Shown here: positions 37,199-47,687 of the stretch, in pieces
How positions within the stretch are numbered: position 1 is the stretch's first letter
Layout: every line of letters begins with the position of its first letter
Origin: Candidatus Adamsella avium
GTDB taxonomy: Bacteria; Cyanobacteriota; Vampirovibrionia; Gastranaerophilales; CAJFVJ01
Direction: 5' to 3'
Assembly (NCBI GenBank): GCA_904420445.1
Contig: CAJFVJ010000003.1
Coordinates: forward strand, 739,998 to 803,997
Length of the DNA stretch: 64,000 nt
Position numbers and translations under genes: made by a program
Notes under the pieces: generated by a model
What the model was told of the DNA's origin: nothing
Databases searched by the model: none
What the model saw: only the letters and a program-made list of their open reading frames with translations

Positions 37199-39490
37199 TT
37201 AATTGGGAACCATCGTCCATATTCCGCAAGGACAAATCCCCGCACAAATACCGCAGCCGATGCATTTCTCGTCATGGCTTATGTATTCAAAAGTGCCGTC
37301 TTCATGCTGAACACGTTCAATCGCACCGTTCGGGCATGTATCCCTGCAATATCCGCAATCCCTGCAATATCCGCAGCTCATACAACGATTTTGCTCTGTT
37401 GAATTATCAGCTTCAAATCTCTGGTAATAATTGAACTTCAATCTCTCTGACGGTATCAGTTCTCTTTCTTTTCCCGAAACAAGCTGTTCATGTCTGAACA
37501 TCCTGTCAATGTTCAAAGCTGTATTACGACCATCGCCCATTGCGTTGGTAAACAATGAACAACGATGAGCATCACCGATAATAAACACCTTTTCATCAGC
37601 TAAAGAACGAAGAGTTTCATCAACAAGAGCCTGAGAACGCTCATTCAAATAATCTTTCTCAAGAAAATCAAACACAGGTCTGTCACCGACTGATATAATC
37701 ACACTGTCAGCTTCCAAAAACCTTCCGTCTTTCAAATAAACACCGTCCTGCGTCACTTTTTCAGTAAAAGCCGGCCACAAAATTTTTGCCCCGAGAGATT
37801 CTGCATGAGCTATCTCTTTATCGAAAGCTGACGGTTTCTGGATATCAACAGCAGTCACCTCTTGAGCACCCAGTTTATAAGCCTCGATGATAACATCCAT
37901 CGCCGCATTTCCTGCACCGATTACAACAACTTTCTTGCCTATCTCCGGTCTTTGCCCTCTGTTGACAGCTTTCAAAAATTCAAGACCTTTTATCAGTCTT
38001 TCATGTCCTTCAAAAGGTATAACAACAGGGCTGTGTGCGCCAACAGCGACAACTACTGCGTCAAAATTCTTACGTAAATTCGCAAACATCTCTTTTGTTA
38101 CTTTTGAAGATGTATGAATTTTTACCCCGGAATTCTTGAACCTATCCATCTCTATCTTCAAAACATCTCTCGAAAGACGTTCATTTGGAATAACCTGTCT
38201 GAGCTTGCCGCCGATTTCAGTATCTTCTTCATACAAATCAACGCTATATCCCATCATAACAAGATGCCATGCCGCTGTAATCCCTGCCACACCGGCTCCG
38301 ATAATCGCAACCTTCTCTTTTTTTGATACCGGTGGAACAGGCAGCTGAACTTTTGCTGACATACCTCCAAGCAAACCTATTTCAAGAGGAGAATCAACCT
38401 CACATCTCGAACATTCATCCATACAAAGATTAGGACATACCTGCGCACAAACAGAAGCAGGAAACGGGCTGTATTTCAAAATCAATTCATAAGCTTCTTT
38501 ATGCAAGCCTTTTCTCAAAAGAGAGAATCTCTGCTGCGTCGGTATTCCTATCGGACAATTATATTCACAGGGAGCACTGTATGCATAATTTTTCCACTTT
38601 GGAATTTTCAAACGGGTCTTATCTCTGGGAACAAGCTCTCCTGCCTGAAAATCATCTTCGATTAAATCTCCGAAAATTCCGCCCTGAACCCACTCATTCA
38701 GACGAAAATCCTTCAAAGAGCGTCTTGTTTTCTTTGAACGTTCTTCATAAGTTTTTGCAACAATTTTCTTCCACTTCGAAAAATCAGCAATCTCCGTATA
38801 AAGATGTATTTTACCTATTTTTGAAAGAAAATCCTTCAAACCTTCTTTCAAAAATTCCAAATCACTCGAGTCTAACTCCATTACCCACACATCATCAGAA
38901 ACACCTGCGAGATTTCCTCTCACATAAACTATACCTCCGACCATGCCCGTGCAGGCTCTGTCACCCAAAACGGAATGAAAATCTTCGCACTCATAACCGC
39001 ATACAACGGCAACACCGCCGCCCATAAACTCAAAGCTGAAAGACCCTGTATTCTTCAACACCCAGAACTCGGGTTCTGGAAACTTCGGGTCATGCTTCAT
39101 CAACGCACCTGAACGTGTGCCGCTGCGGCCGCCGATAAAAATCTTTCCTGACGCTGCACAATGAGCTGTTGTATCACCTGAATCGCCTTTGACAACAATC
39201 TCAGCGCCAGAGTTCAACCAGCCGACATCAGCAGGAGCACTCCCTTCTACAATAATCTTTGTATGAGGCATCCCCATCGAGCCGACTCTCTGTCCCGGGT
39301 TTTTGACGTTGAACACAAGTTCTCCGCCGTCTTTCCTCCACATAGAACCGCCGATATTATGCTGACCCGATGCATTTATATTAAACTCATTCACACCTTC
39401 ATCAACTTTTTTGTAAATCCATTGAAGAAGCTCCTGTGTCGATAACCTTTTATTGTTTTCTAAAGTATTTATTTCTGCAATTTCTGTCAT
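37199..39490 (-). CDS. gltD: Glutamate synthase: GXGXG domain fused to NADPH-dependent small subunit and ferredoxin module
   Basis: An unusual fusion of 763 residues. The first 250 are the GXGXG right-handed helix domain of glutamate synthase (GEIVVKGDSGDTTAHCAASG-like turns, IFIGGRSGTRSGALMKH, CTGMVGGIVYVRGN). Next comes a GltD-type reductase with a cysteine-rich FeS N-terminus (NCPIGIPTQQRF, CAQVCPNLCMDECSRC), an FAD site (AIIGAGVAGITAAW) and an NADPH site (VVIGAGNAAMD). At the C-terminus is a double 4Fe-4S ferredoxin (CRDCGYCRDTCPNGA, CIGCGICAGICPCGIW). It would pass electrons from NADPH to the FMN subunit encoded nine bases upstream. Confidence 0.92.
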   Translation of the reverse strand: MTEIAEINTLENNKRLSTQELLQWIYKKVDEGVNEFNINASGQHNIGGSMWRKDGGELVFNVKNPGQRVGSMGMPHTKIIVEGSAPADVGWLNSGAEIVVKGDSGDTTAHCAASGKIFIGGRSGTRSGALMKHDPKFPEPEFWVLKNTGSFSFEFMGGGVAVVCGYECEDFHSVLGDRACTGMVGGIVYVRGNLAGVSDDVWVMELDSSDLEFLKEGLKDFLSKIGKIHLYTEIADFSKWKKIVAKTYEERSKKTRRSLKDFRLNEWVQGGIFGDLIEDDFQAGELVPRDKTRLKIPKWKNYAYSAPCEYNCPIGIPTQQRFSLLRKGLHKEAYELILKYSPFPASVCAQVCPNLCMDECSRCEVDSPLEIGLLGGMSAKVQLPVPPVSKKEKVAIIGAGVAGITAAWHLVMMGYSVDLYEEDTEIGGKLRQVIPNERLSRDVLKIEMDRFKNSGVKIHTSSKVTKEMFANLRKNFDAVVVAVGAHSPVVIPFEGHERLIKGLEFLKAVNRGQRPEIGKKVVVIGAGNAAMDVIIEAYKLGAQEVTAVDIQKPSAFDKEIAHAESLGAKILWPAFTEKVTQDGVYLKDGRFLEADSVIISVGDRPVFDFLEKDYLNERSQALVDETLRSLADEKVFIIGDAHRCSLFTNAMGDGRNTALNIDRMFRHEQLVSGKERELIPSERLKFNYYQRFEADNSTEQNRCMSCGYCRDCGYCRDTCPNGAIERVQHEDGTFEYISHDEKCIGCGICAGICPCGIWTMVPN

Positions 39491-39499
39491 TTTTTATTC

Positions 39500-41146
39500 C
39501 TAACAAACATGTTGTATCTGAAGACGATCTGCAACATTCTTATCTACCGTAACCAGCGCATCAGAACGGCCGACGGGCAAAGAACTGTTGCCTACGGGGG
39601 CAAGAAGTTTTTTCAACTCCGTATCGGTTGCCTTGAAATAATTAACTATATTTTCAGCTACCCTATCAATATCGAGTCTGTTTACAAGCAGAGGATTTTG
39701 AGTAGCTATCCCGACAGGGCACAAGTCAGTGTTGCAGGCGTTGCACTTGCCGAAATCATTTCCGACACAGCCTGCCATCTGCAAAATTAACCTGCCTGCA
39801 AAAACTCCGTTTGCTCCGAGGCATATCATCTTGAATGCGTCAGCTGCAAGGTTTCCGTTCATTCCCATTCCGCCGCCTGCCCATAGAGGAATCTGTCCCT
39901 GTTTGCCCTGATGTACGGCTGCAAGATAACAATCTCTCAACTTGGATACAATCGGATGTCCTGTGTGATTCAAAGAAATTTCATGCGCAGCGCCTGTGCC
40001 GCCGTCCAATCCATCGAGGAAAAAACCTCCGACAATGTTATACGGATCTCTCAAAAGATTATTATAAACAGATACGCTTGTTGATGATGCCGCAACTTTA
40101 ATCGCAACGGGAACCCTGAATTTGAATGCGGCATTCATCGATAAAAACATCTTCTGAACACTCTCTTCAATTGAATATAAACCCTGATGATTCGGAGGGC
40201 TTAACAAATCAGATTTTGGAACCCCTCTGATTTCCTGAATGTGTTTTACAACTTTCTTTGCCATCAAAAGACCGCCGTCACCGGGTTTTGCACCCTGACC
40301 TATTTTTATAAGCACGCCTGCAGGGTCTTCTATCATATCAGGCATCGAGTTTATAATCCTATCCCAGCCAAAGTGCCCCGAAGCTATCTGCAAAATCATA
40401 TATTTCAGATAACGTGACTTCAAAAGACGCTCAGGAATACCTCCTTCGCCCGTGCACATTCTGATTGGAATACCAAGCTCTTCGTTCAAATAGGCAGTCG
40501 CTATCGCAACAGCCTCCCACATTCTCCATGACAGAGCACCGATTGACATATCGCCGATAATAATCGGATAAATCCATCTGTTCGTAGGCATATTTGACTT
40601 AAGTTCAAGATTGCCGTCTTTAACATCAAATGTCATATTCTCTGCAGACATAACACGCCCGAGGGGTGTTCGCATATCAAAAGTGTGACGCAGTGCATCC
40701 AAAGACGGGTCTGTCATCTGAGATATACGCCCTACCTTAATTTTATCAAGCGTTCTTCCTTCAGTATGAATATTACAGCGCCCGCCTCTTTTGACTGACT
40801 CACCGGTTGCACATCTATAACGTGTTCCATAAACTTCACGTTCGTTCCTCACCGGCTTGATTGCATTGTTTGCACAAACTTTCTTGCAAATTCCGCATCC
40901 ACGGCAATAATTTGTATGACTTACCACCTGCTTGATATAAGGCTGCGCCCAGGTTTCTTCTTCCTTTGTAAAACCGTCTTCATCAACCTTTGCCTGAGTT
41001 TTCTTTATTTTCAGGACATCCACTTTCAATGCGCCAAAAGAACATGCAGCAACACACTTACCGCACATAGCACATTTTGAACGGTCATATTCTATTGTCC
41101 ACGGCAGCTCGTCCACTGCCAGCTGATTAATCTTTACTGCTGCCAT
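39500..41146 (-). CDS. Glutamate synthase FMN/iron-sulfur central subunit (archaeal-type, GltB2)
   Basis: Carries the synthase site where 2-oxoglutarate and ammonia give glutamate. Two 4Fe-4S motifs are in the N-terminal 100 residues (CAMCGKCVAAC, CRGCGICKKVC). The FMN barrel has GGTGAAHEISLNHTG, and the 3Fe-4S-type cluster is CNACNTDLCPVGIATQNP. The protein lacks both the amidotransferase and the GXGXG domain, which are separate genes here, as in archaea and some anaerobes. Start overlaps the amidotransferase gene by 13 bases. Confidence 0.93.
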   Translation of the reverse strand: MAAVKINQLAVDELPWTIEYDRSKCAMCGKCVAACSFGALKVDVLKIKKTQAKVDEDGFTKEEETWAQPYIKQVVSHTNYCRGCGICKKVCANNAIKPVRNEREVYGTRYRCATGESVKRGGRCNIHTEGRTLDKIKVGRISQMTDPSLDALRHTFDMRTPLGRVMSAENMTFDVKDGNLELKSNMPTNRWIYPIIIGDMSIGALSWRMWEAVAIATAYLNEELGIPIRMCTGEGGIPERLLKSRYLKYMILQIASGHFGWDRIINSMPDMIEDPAGVLIKIGQGAKPGDGGLLMAKKVVKHIQEIRGVPKSDLLSPPNHQGLYSIEESVQKMFLSMNAAFKFRVPVAIKVAASSTSVSVYNNLLRDPYNIVGGFFLDGLDGGTGAAHEISLNHTGHPIVSKLRDCYLAAVHQGKQGQIPLWAGGGMGMNGNLAADAFKMICLGANGVFAGRLILQMAGCVGNDFGKCNACNTDLCPVGIATQNPLLVNRLDIDRVAENIVNYFKATDTELKKLLAPVGNSSLPVGRSDALVTVDKNVADRLQIQHVC

Positions 41147-42240
41147 CTTTCCACTTCCAAATTATTGTCTACAACAACCATCTCCCGCTCATTGGGATAA
41201 ATATCATCTTCGATGCTTCTTTGAGGCAAAATTTCGTTTGCACCTGTTACCTCTGAAGATATAACAACCATATCATCCGTCCTTGCAACCACTACGGGTC
41301 TGAGTTTTTTTGAATCGCATAAAGTGAACATCGTCCCGTCAGGAGTAACTCCGATTATGGTATTAGGTCCGTTTATTTCAAGATTCGATAAAGATGCCTT
41401 TATTCTCAACAACACCTCTTTATCTGCACGTTCCTGTATATCAGAATAAGGAAGCGGTGTCACTGTGTGTTTATAATACTTAAGCGGCCACTTCAAAATT
41501 TTGTGAATATAATGAAGTGTGTACAAAAAACACTGCGAATCAGACTCAAAACCTATATATCCCTTGTAGAGATTTTCCTGAAACAGCTTGTTCTTTTCAT
41601 AAAATGTATTCTCACCGTTGGCAAGTGCCGTATATCCCTGCAAAAAGAACGGATGAGCAGCATATCTTACGATATCATAGTTGGTATTCTGTCTGCACTG
41701 CGCTGTTATAATCTTTGCCGTAAAATCAGAATTCGGCTGCCATAAGTTGAAATACGTGCCGATATCTCTTGGATCGCCGATTTCTTTCAACATGACAACA
41801 TCGGGCCAGAAAGAATAAACATACCCCTCATCAGCTTCCTCAAGAGCTTTTCTCAGCTTGAGCCTTGTATCAACAAGCAATTCCTGCTTTTCATCATCAG
41901 GTGCATATTTGAAACTCTTCGGATACTGAAAAACTTCAAACACATAATTCGGCATAGGCTCTATATTCAAGCCTTCTTTGTTGCAAATTTCAGGCGACCA
42001 CTGAAGAACACGAACAAAGCCTATTGAATGCAAAATACTCTCTGCAAGCCTCATGCCCTCATCTGTGCATGCCATTGACAGAGTCGGTAAATCTTTGTAT
42101 TTTTCAAAAATACCGCCCAAATCCTGCATTACAAATGCAAATCCTGAGTTATCATGCCCCTTTTGCTGTGAGCGCATAAGCTCAAGAGCCTTTGAAGGGT
42201 GAATATAGCTTTTCGACTTAATCGCACCGATTCTACACAT
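41134..42240 (-). CDS. Glutamate synthase class II amidotransferase subunit (GltB1)
   Basis: Releases ammonia from glutamine. The catalytic N-terminal cysteine is Cys2 (MCRIGAIKSKS), exposed after removal of Met1. The Ntn-hydrolase pattern continues in QQKGHDNSGFAFVMQDLGG. Length 368 is normal for the stand-alone subunit. First gene of the three-gene glutamate synthase unit; the start is followed by tight overlaps. The usual glutamine-synthetase neighbour is absent from the window. Confidence 0.92.
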   Translation of the reverse strand: MCRIGAIKSKSYIHPSKALELMRSQQKGHDNSGFAFVMQDLGGIFEKYKDLPTLSMACTDEGMRLAESILHSIGFVRVLQWSPEICNKEGLNIEPMPNYVFEVFQYPKSFKYAPDDEKQELLVDTRLKLRKALEEADEGYVYSFWPDVVMLKEIGDPRDIGTYFNLWQPNSDFTAKIITAQCRQNTNYDIVRYAAHPFFLQGYTALANGENTFYEKNKLFQENLYKGYIGFESDSQCFLYTLHYIHKILKWPLKYYKHTVTPLPYSDIQERADKEVLLRIKASLSNLEINGPNTIIGVTPDGTMFTLCDSKKLRPVVVARTDDMVVISSEVTGANEILPQRSIEDDIYPNEREMVVVDNNLEVERWQQ

Positions 42241-42376
42241 AATCCAAACATCCGCCTCATTTAAAAAAGTTGTATTCTGACAATACGATATTTTTTATTT
42301 TCATGTCAAGAAAAAAATCACCTCAAATATAGATAAATTAAAGTTTAGGCTGTATTTAAATTATTTTCTGAAATTT

Positions 42377-42847
42377 TTACATAATAATATCTGAAATCTT
42401 CAATCTTACAAGCTTTTTCAGATTTTCAACACTCATCTCAACCTGATAACCTATCTTCCCCGCACTGAAAATTATCATCTCAAAATCAGACGCCGACGAA
42501 TGAACAACCGTTTCAAAACTCTTCTTCATCCCGATTGGGGAACATCCTCCATGCACATATCCGGTCGTTGGAAGCAAATCTTTCTGCTTCAGCATCTCAA
42601 CGGATTTTTCTCCGACAGCATGCGCCGCTTTCTTCAAATCAAGTTCCTCTGCAACCGGAATCATAAAAACATAATGCTTCTTCGACTTACCGACAGTAAC
42701 AAGCGTTTTGAAAACCTTCTCAGGATTTTGTCCGAGGACACCGGCAACTTCAACTCCGCTTATTGCGTCTGTATCCGCATAAGTATAATGATTGTAAGGA
42801 ATTTTACTTTTATCAAGAATCCTCATAACATTTGTTTTGTAATCCAT
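42377..42847 (-). CDS. ybaK: Cys-tRNA(Pro)/aminoacyl-tRNA deacylase, YbaK type
   Basis: Hydrolyses Cys-tRNA-Pro formed by ProS. The core has the family lysine region VFKTLVTVGKSKKHYVFMIPVAEELDLKKAA and the C-terminal GGCSPIGMKKSFETVVHSSA. The start at 42847 (MDYKTNVMRIL) is supported by GGGGG just upstream and the usual family length of about 155; a longer frame from 42934 is not needed. It complements the editing domain of ProS at 2978-4705. It lies alone, divergent from rpmE. Confidence 0.93.
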   Translation of the reverse strand: MDYKTNVMRILDKSKIPYNHYTYADTDAISGVEVAGVLGQNPEKVFKTLVTVGKSKKHYVFMIPVAEELDLKKAAHAVGEKSVEMLKQKDLLPTTGYVHGGCSPIGMKKSFETVVHSSASDFEMIIFSAGKIGYQVEMSVENLKKLVRLKISDIIM

Positions 42848-43000
42848 ATTACCCCCGTTTGAATAAAGTGAATTCATCCTGATTTTACTACAATATTTCG
42901 GAGGTTTTAATATTTTATTAACGAATGTAGACAATCTCTTGACGACGATATAATTTTATACGAATATACAAGAATGAAATAAAGAAAAGAGGTATAAAAA

Positions 43001-43201
43001 ATGAAAGAAGGAATACATCCTGATTATAAAAAAACTACAATAACCTGCGTTTGCGGTAATGTAATAGAAACAGGTTCCGTTAAAGAAGGTATAAGAGTTG
43101 AAATCTGCAACAAATGCCACCCGTTCTTTACAGGAACTCAAAAGATTCTTGACTCTGAAGGAAGAATCGAAAAATTCAACAAACGCTACGGCAAAAACTA
43201 A
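43001..43201 (+). CDS. rpmE: Ribosomal protein L31
   Basis: Large-subunit protein at the intersubunit bridge. The zinc-binding form: CVC near residue 16-18 and [13 protein letters not shown] near 37. Length 66 is normal. AGAGG precedes the ATG and a TATAAT (42949-42954) lies upstream. A terminator follows immediately after the stop, ahead of thyX. Cysteines complete, so the zinc-containing (C+) form rather than the zinc-independent one. Confidence 0.97.
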   Translation: MKEGIHPDYKKTTITCVCGNVIETGSVKEGIRVEICNKCHPFFTGTQKILDSEGRIEKFNKRYGKN

Positions 43202-43229
43202 ATTTATTTGCCATATCAAAGAACTTAAT

Positions 43230-43256
43230 AAGCCCGTTTTTACGGGCTTTTGTTTG
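43230..43256 (+). terminator. Rho-independent terminator after rpmE
   Basis: AAGCCCGT and ACGGGCTT form an eight-base-pair stem with a TTTT loop and a T-rich tail. It overlaps the 5' region of thyX; some read-through may feed thyX. Confidence 0.8.
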
Positions 43257-43282
43257 ATAATTTTCAAGAGAGCAGGTGCACA

Positions 43283-43975
43283 ATGAAAGAGAACTTCCCT
43301 ATCGTTAATCTGATTAGCATGCCTGATGATATGCTCAAAACAATTTATACGGCATGCAGAACTTGTTATAGTGCAGACTACCCTATCAACATCTGGGATA
43401 AGAGCAATGACAGAGAAAAAATGCTCAAACTCGTCAAAAATGTTCTCGCATCAGGTCACCACAGTACTATAGAACACTGTCATCTTGTTTTCTCTATCAG
43501 CGGAGTTTCAAGAGCCTGCACCCATCAGCTTGTGCGCCACAGACACATGTCTTTTTCTCAAAAATCTCAAAGATATGTGACTGAAAAAGGAGAATTCGAA
43601 TATATTACCCCTCCGACAATCAAAGGAAGCCCTCTTGAAGCAGAGTATGATGAGTTTATGAAAAAAACAGCGGAATACTATTCAAAACTCATCGCAAACG
43701 GAATACCCGCAGAAGACGCAAGATTTATCCTGCCAAACGCTGCATCAAGCTCGCTTATTGCTAGTTTGAACCTGAGAGAACTCATACATCTTGCAAATTT
43801 GAGATTATGCACAAACGCACAGCTTGAAATAAGAATGTTAACAAAGAAAATGTGCGAACTCGTTGTCGAAAAAGAACCTTGGCTGAAAGAATACCTCGTT
43901 CCAAAATGCGAGGCAATAGGTTATTGCAACGAACACAGAAGCTGCGGACGTGTCCAGAAGAGAGAAAAAGTCTGA
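43283..43975 (+). CDS. thyX: Flavin-dependent thymidylate synthase
   Basis: Makes dTMP from dUMP using FAD, NADPH and methylene-tetrahydrofolate. The ThyX motif [14 protein letters not shown] is at residues 85-98. The substrate region [23 protein letters not shown] is typical. The start at 43283 (MKENFPIV) is supported by AGGTG upstream. Length 230 is normal. Dut (59943-60386) supplies its substrate dUMP. The stop lies 17 bases before prfA. Confidence 0.96.
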   Translation: MKENFPIVNLISMPDDMLKTIYTACRTCYSADYPINIWDKSNDREKMLKLVKNVLASGHHSTIEHCHLVFSISGVSRACTHQLVRHRHMSFSQKSQRYVTEKGEFEYITPPTIKGSPLEAEYDEFMKKTAEYYSKLIANGIPAEDARFILPNAASSSLIASLNLRELIHLANLRLCTNAQLEIRMLTKKMCELVVEKEPWLKEYLVPKCEAIGYCNEHRSCGRVQKREKV

Positions 43976-43992
43976 TAAGAGGTTTACCACTG

Positions 43993-45078
43993 ATGAAAGA
44001 TATGTTGGAAAAAATAAAAAGTATCGAAAAAAGCTACAACGACCTTGGCGTAACTCTATCAGACCCCGAAGTCATTCAGGACTACAACAAATTCAAACAG
44101 CTCTCAAAAAAGAGAAAATCAATGGAAGAAACAGTCGAACTCTACCACAAATGGCAGGAGGCAGAACAAAGACTGAACGAAGCAACCTCCTTGATAAAAA
44201 ACGAATCTGACGCTGAAATGAAAAGTTTTCTGCAATCAGAAATTGAAGAATCACAAAAAATTATCGAAGACTCTGAGGAAAAAATGAAACTCCTCCTCCT
44301 CCCGCGTGACCCGAATGATGATAAAGACATCATGCTCGAAATAAGAGGCGGAGCAGGCGGCGATGAAGCAAACATATTTGCCGGAGATTTGATGAGAATG
44401 TATCTCAAATATGCCGATAAACAGGGCTGGCAAACTCAAATCCTGAGCATATCAAACTGCGAAGCAGGCGGAGTATCGGAAGTTGTAATCTCTATTCAGG
44501 GGGACGCTGTTTATAGCAAGCTTAAATACGAATCAGGCGTGCACAGAGTCCAAAGAGTTCCTGCAACGGAATCTCAGGGACGTGTTCACACAAGCACTGC
44601 AACAGTCGCAGTTATGCCTGAAGTCGGAGATGTTGAAATAGAAATTAATCCTAACGACCTCGATATTTCAACAGCACGCTCAGGCGGAGCAGGCGGGCAA
44701 AACGTTAACAAAGTCGAAACTGCTGTTAGAATAGTCCATAAACCATCTGGCATTATGGTCCACTGCACGGAAGAAAGAAGCCAGCTGCAAAACAAAGAAC
44801 GTGCAATGCAAATCCTCAAAGCAAAACTCTATGACATAGAAGTCCAGAAGCAGATGAAAGAAATCACTGACCTTAGACGCTCTCAAGTCGGTACAGGCGA
44901 TAGAAGCGAGAGAATTAGAACCTATAATTTCCCTCAGGGCAGACTCACAGACCACAGAATAGGACAAAACCTCAACGTCTGGACGGTAATTGAAGGTGAC
45001 TTGGACGAACTCCTCAACATGTTAATCAGCTACGACCAGCAGAAGAAACTCGAAATGCTCGCTCAGACAGCTGAATAA
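43993..45078 (+). CDS. prfA: Peptide chain release factor 1
   Basis: Terminates translation at UAA and UAG. The GGQ motif is in [17 protein letters not shown] and the stop-codon recognition motif is PAT in [23 protein letters not shown], as in RF1, not the SPF of RF2. The start at 43993 ([18 protein letters not shown]) is supported by AAGAGGT ten bases upstream; the frame is open further upstream inside thyX but the upstream part is not RF1-like. Length 361 is normal. The downstream gene begins 33 bases later. Confidence 0.97.
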   Translation: MKDMLEKIKSIEKSYNDLGVTLSDPEVIQDYNKFKQLSKKRKSMEETVELYHKWQEAEQRLNEATSLIKNESDAEMKSFLQSEIEESQKIIEDSEEKMKLLLLPRDPNDDKDIMLEIRGGAGGDEANIFAGDLMRMYLKYADKQGWQTQILSISNCEAGGVSEVVISIQGDAVYSKLKYESGVHRVQRVPATESQGRVHTSTATVAVMPEVGDVEIEINPNDLDISTARSGGAGGQNVNKVETAVRIVHKPSGIMVHCTEERSQLQNKERAMQILKAKLYDIEVQKQMKEITDLRRSQVGTGDRSERIRTYNFPQGRLTDHRIGQNLNVWTVIEGDLDELLNMLISYDQQKKLEMLAQTAE

Positions 45079-45111
45079 CCAATATACCGAAAATTTAGGA
45101 TAGAGTTAATA

Positions 45112-47670
45112 ATGGATAAAACAGTTGAAAAACTTCTCAGAGAAGTGAACAAACCCTCACGTTATACAGGAGGAGAAGTCGGCTCTGTTAACAAAGACTG
45201 GAATAGTTCAAAAGTCCGCTTTGCCATCACCTTCCCTGATACCTACGAGGTCGGAATCTCAAACCTCGGCTGCAGAATTCTCTACCATGTTCTGAATAAA
45301 CAAAACGGCGTCTTATGCGACAGAGCGTATGCTCCTGAAAAAGATTTTTATCAAAAACTCAAAGATAATGACATTCCGCTCTACGCTGTCGAATCCAAAA
45401 GACCTCTCAAGGATTTCGACGTTCTAGCCTTCTCTTTGCAATATGAACTCAGCTACCCGACACTGCTTGCAATACTAGACCTTGCAAAAGTAAATCTCCT
45501 CTCAAAAGACAGAGCTGATGACGAACCGATAGTCATAGCAGGCGGTCCCGGGGCTTACAACCCTGAACCTATGAGCGAGTTCATAGACGTTTTTTTGATT
45601 GGCGACGGCGAAACCCTCCTCGCTGAATTTTCAAAAAAACTCATCGAACTCAAAGGACAAAAAAGACAAACCATCCTGAAAGAACTCACAAAACTAGAAG
45701 GTGTATATGTCCCTGCATTTTATGAAAACCAGAAAAACGATTTTTCAACGCCAAAACCAGTTGATAAAACCCTCCCGCAAAAAATAAAAAAAAGAATTGA
45801 TTTATTCACAAATGAGAACACTCCGACTGATTTTCCGGTTTCATTTACAGCCGGAGTCCATGACAGAGCAGTTGCAGAAATAAGAAGAGGCTGCGGGAGA
45901 ATGTGCAGATTCTGTCAGGCATGCTTCACAAACCTTCCGGTCAGAGAACGGGATAGCAAAGAAGCAGCACAAATAGTCGATGACCTTCTTCACAACACGG
46001 GCTATGAAGAATACTCTCTCCTTTCTCTTTCATCAAATGACTACACAAACATCGAAAACCTTGCCGCTTATCTCTGTGAAAAATATTCAAACAGCGGATC
46101 ATCCATATCTCTGCCAAGTCAAAGGGCGGACTCTTTCAGCCTGAAACTTGCCCAAACAGTCAGTTCTGTTAGAAAAAGCACCCTCACATTTGCTCCTGAA
46201 GCCGGCAGCCAGCGACTTCGTGATGTAATCAATAAAAATCTTACACAGGAACAAATCCTGAATGCTGTTATGACAGCTTATGAAGCCGGGTGGTCAAAAG
46301 TTAAACTATATTTCATGATAGGTCTTCCGACAGAAACATTTGACGACCTCGATGAGATTATCAATCTTCTCCGTACAATCAAAAAAGAGGTCTATAGAGT
46401 TAAATCAGAAAAAAATATCCCGCATCACCTTGATATGACCTGCACTATCTCAACGTTCGTTCCAAAAACATTCACACCGTTTCAATGGTGCGCTCAAAAC
46501 TCTATGGAGCTGATTGATGAGAAAATAAAATACTTGAGGCAAAAATCAAAATTCATCAAAGGGCTGAAGATGAATTTCTCTGACACTTTCCTCTCACAAA
46601 TCGAAGCTGTGTTCTCAAGAGGCGACAGAAACCTGAATAAACTTATTCTGCAAACCTTCAAAAACGGCTCATATCTTGATGCCTGGTCAGAGAACTTCAA
46701 CAAAGAGCTGTGGATAAAATCATCAAAAGAAACAAACATAAACTTTGACGACTACGCCCAAAGACAAATCCCGCTTGATAGCGAGCTGCCATGGGGATTT
46801 ATCGACACAGGGGTTGATGTTGAATGGTTAAAAAACGAATACAATCAGGCAATGAACAATCAAACCTCATATCCCTGCGATGAAAAATGTACAAACTGCG
46901 GAGTATGTCAAAACTCAAAAAACAAAAGACTTACCTGCGAAAAGACATCTTTTGAAAAACCCGAATCAAAAGTATTCAACACACAGAATGATAGTGTTTA
47001 CAAATACCGAATAAAAATAGAAAAAAAAGGAAACCTCAAATATATCTCACATCTTGATTGGGCTGGAACGTTTTATAAAGCCGTAAGGAAAACCGGACTT
47101 GACATCGTGTTCACACAAGGATTTAACCCATCTCCCAAAATATCAATGGGTGTTGCACTACCTCTGTTTGTTGAAAGCGAAGGTGAACTTGTCGACATCG
47201 AATTGTTTGATAACATACAACCTGAAAAACTAAAAGAACTAATACAGCCAAAACTTCCTGACGGCGCTAATATAGTCAATATAGAACAGATAAATAAAAA
47301 ATCACAGGCTATAGAAAATGAAGTATCATGGGCAAGATATATTGCACAACCTCTTGACAAGATAAATATAAAAGAATTAAACTTATCTTATAAATTAAGT
47401 GAGTTTTTAGAAAAAACTAATCTGTTTTTAGAAAAAACTACAAAAAAAGGTTTGAAAAAACAAATAAACATTAGACAGTCGCTGTATAGTGCAACCATCA
47501 GCGATGAACATTCGGGAAAAATAGAGTTTATACTAAAAACAGCACAGGGAGCGCCCCGTGAAATTCAGTCACTTAGAGCAGATGACTTTTTGCAAATGCT
47601 CACCCCAAATCTAAGATGGAATATAGTTAGAGTAGATTTGTTAGATGAGAATTTTAAGAAAATATTTTAA
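45112..47670 (+). CDS. B12-binding-family radical SAM protein fused to DUF2344 domain
   Basis: An 852-residue fusion. The N-terminal part has a B12-binding-like fold (about 30-190, FAITFPDTYEVGISNLGCRILYHVLN). A radical SAM domain has the CxxxCxxC cluster motif in RRGCGRMCRFCQACF at about 261-268. A Cys-rich hinge (about 590-610, PCDEKCTNCGVCQN) and a C-terminal DUF2344 domain (about 625-852, YRIKIEKKGNLKYISHLDW, FNPSPKISMGVALPLFVES) complete it. In Firmicutes the two halves are often separate neighbours of RNase E/G. The reaction is not known to me. RNase E starts 17 bases downstream. Confidence 0.9.
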   Translation: MDKTVEKLLREVNKPSRYTGGEVGSVNKDWNSSKVRFAITFPDTYEVGISNLGCRILYHVLNKQNGVLCDRAYAPEKDFYQKLKDNDIPLYAVESKRPLKDFDVLAFSLQYELSYPTLLAILDLAKVNLLSKDRADDEPIVIAGGPGAYNPEPMSEFIDVFLIGDGETLLAEFSKKLIELKGQKRQTILKELTKLEGVYVPAFYENQKNDFSTPKPVDKTLPQKIKKRIDLFTNENTPTDFPVSFTAGVHDRAVAEIRRGCGRMCRFCQACFTNLPVRERDSKEAAQIVDDLLHNTGYEEYSLLSLSSNDYTNIENLAAYLCEKYSNSGSSISLPSQRADSFSLKLAQTVSSVRKSTLTFAPEAGSQRLRDVINKNLTQEQILNAVMTAYEAGWSKVKLYFMIGLPTETFDDLDEIINLLRTIKKEVYRVKSEKNIPHHLDMTCTISTFVPKTFTPFQWCAQNSMELIDEKIKYLRQKSKFIKGLKMNFSDTFLSQIEAVFSRGDRNLNKLILQTFKNGSYLDAWSENFNKELWIKSSKETNINFDDYAQRQIPLDSELPWGFIDTGVDVEWLKNEYNQAMNNQTSYPCDEKCTNCGVCQNSKNKRLTCEKTSFEKPESKVFNTQNDSVYKYRIKIEKKGNLKYISHLDWAGTFYKAVRKTGLDIVFTQGFNPSPKISMGVALPLFVESEGELVDIELFDNIQPEKLKELIQPKLPDGANIVNIEQINKKSQAIENEVSWARYIAQPLDKINIKELNLSYKLSEFLEKTNLFLEKTTKKGLKKQINIRQSLYSATISDEHSGKIEFILKTAQGAPREIQSLRADDFLQMLTPNLRWNIVRVDLLDENFKKIF

Positions 47671-47687
47671 TAAGGATTTGAAAAAAA

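Noticed and set aside
44142-44408. Minus-strand frames inside prfA
   Set aside because: Antisense to the highly conserved RF1 core; no start signals.
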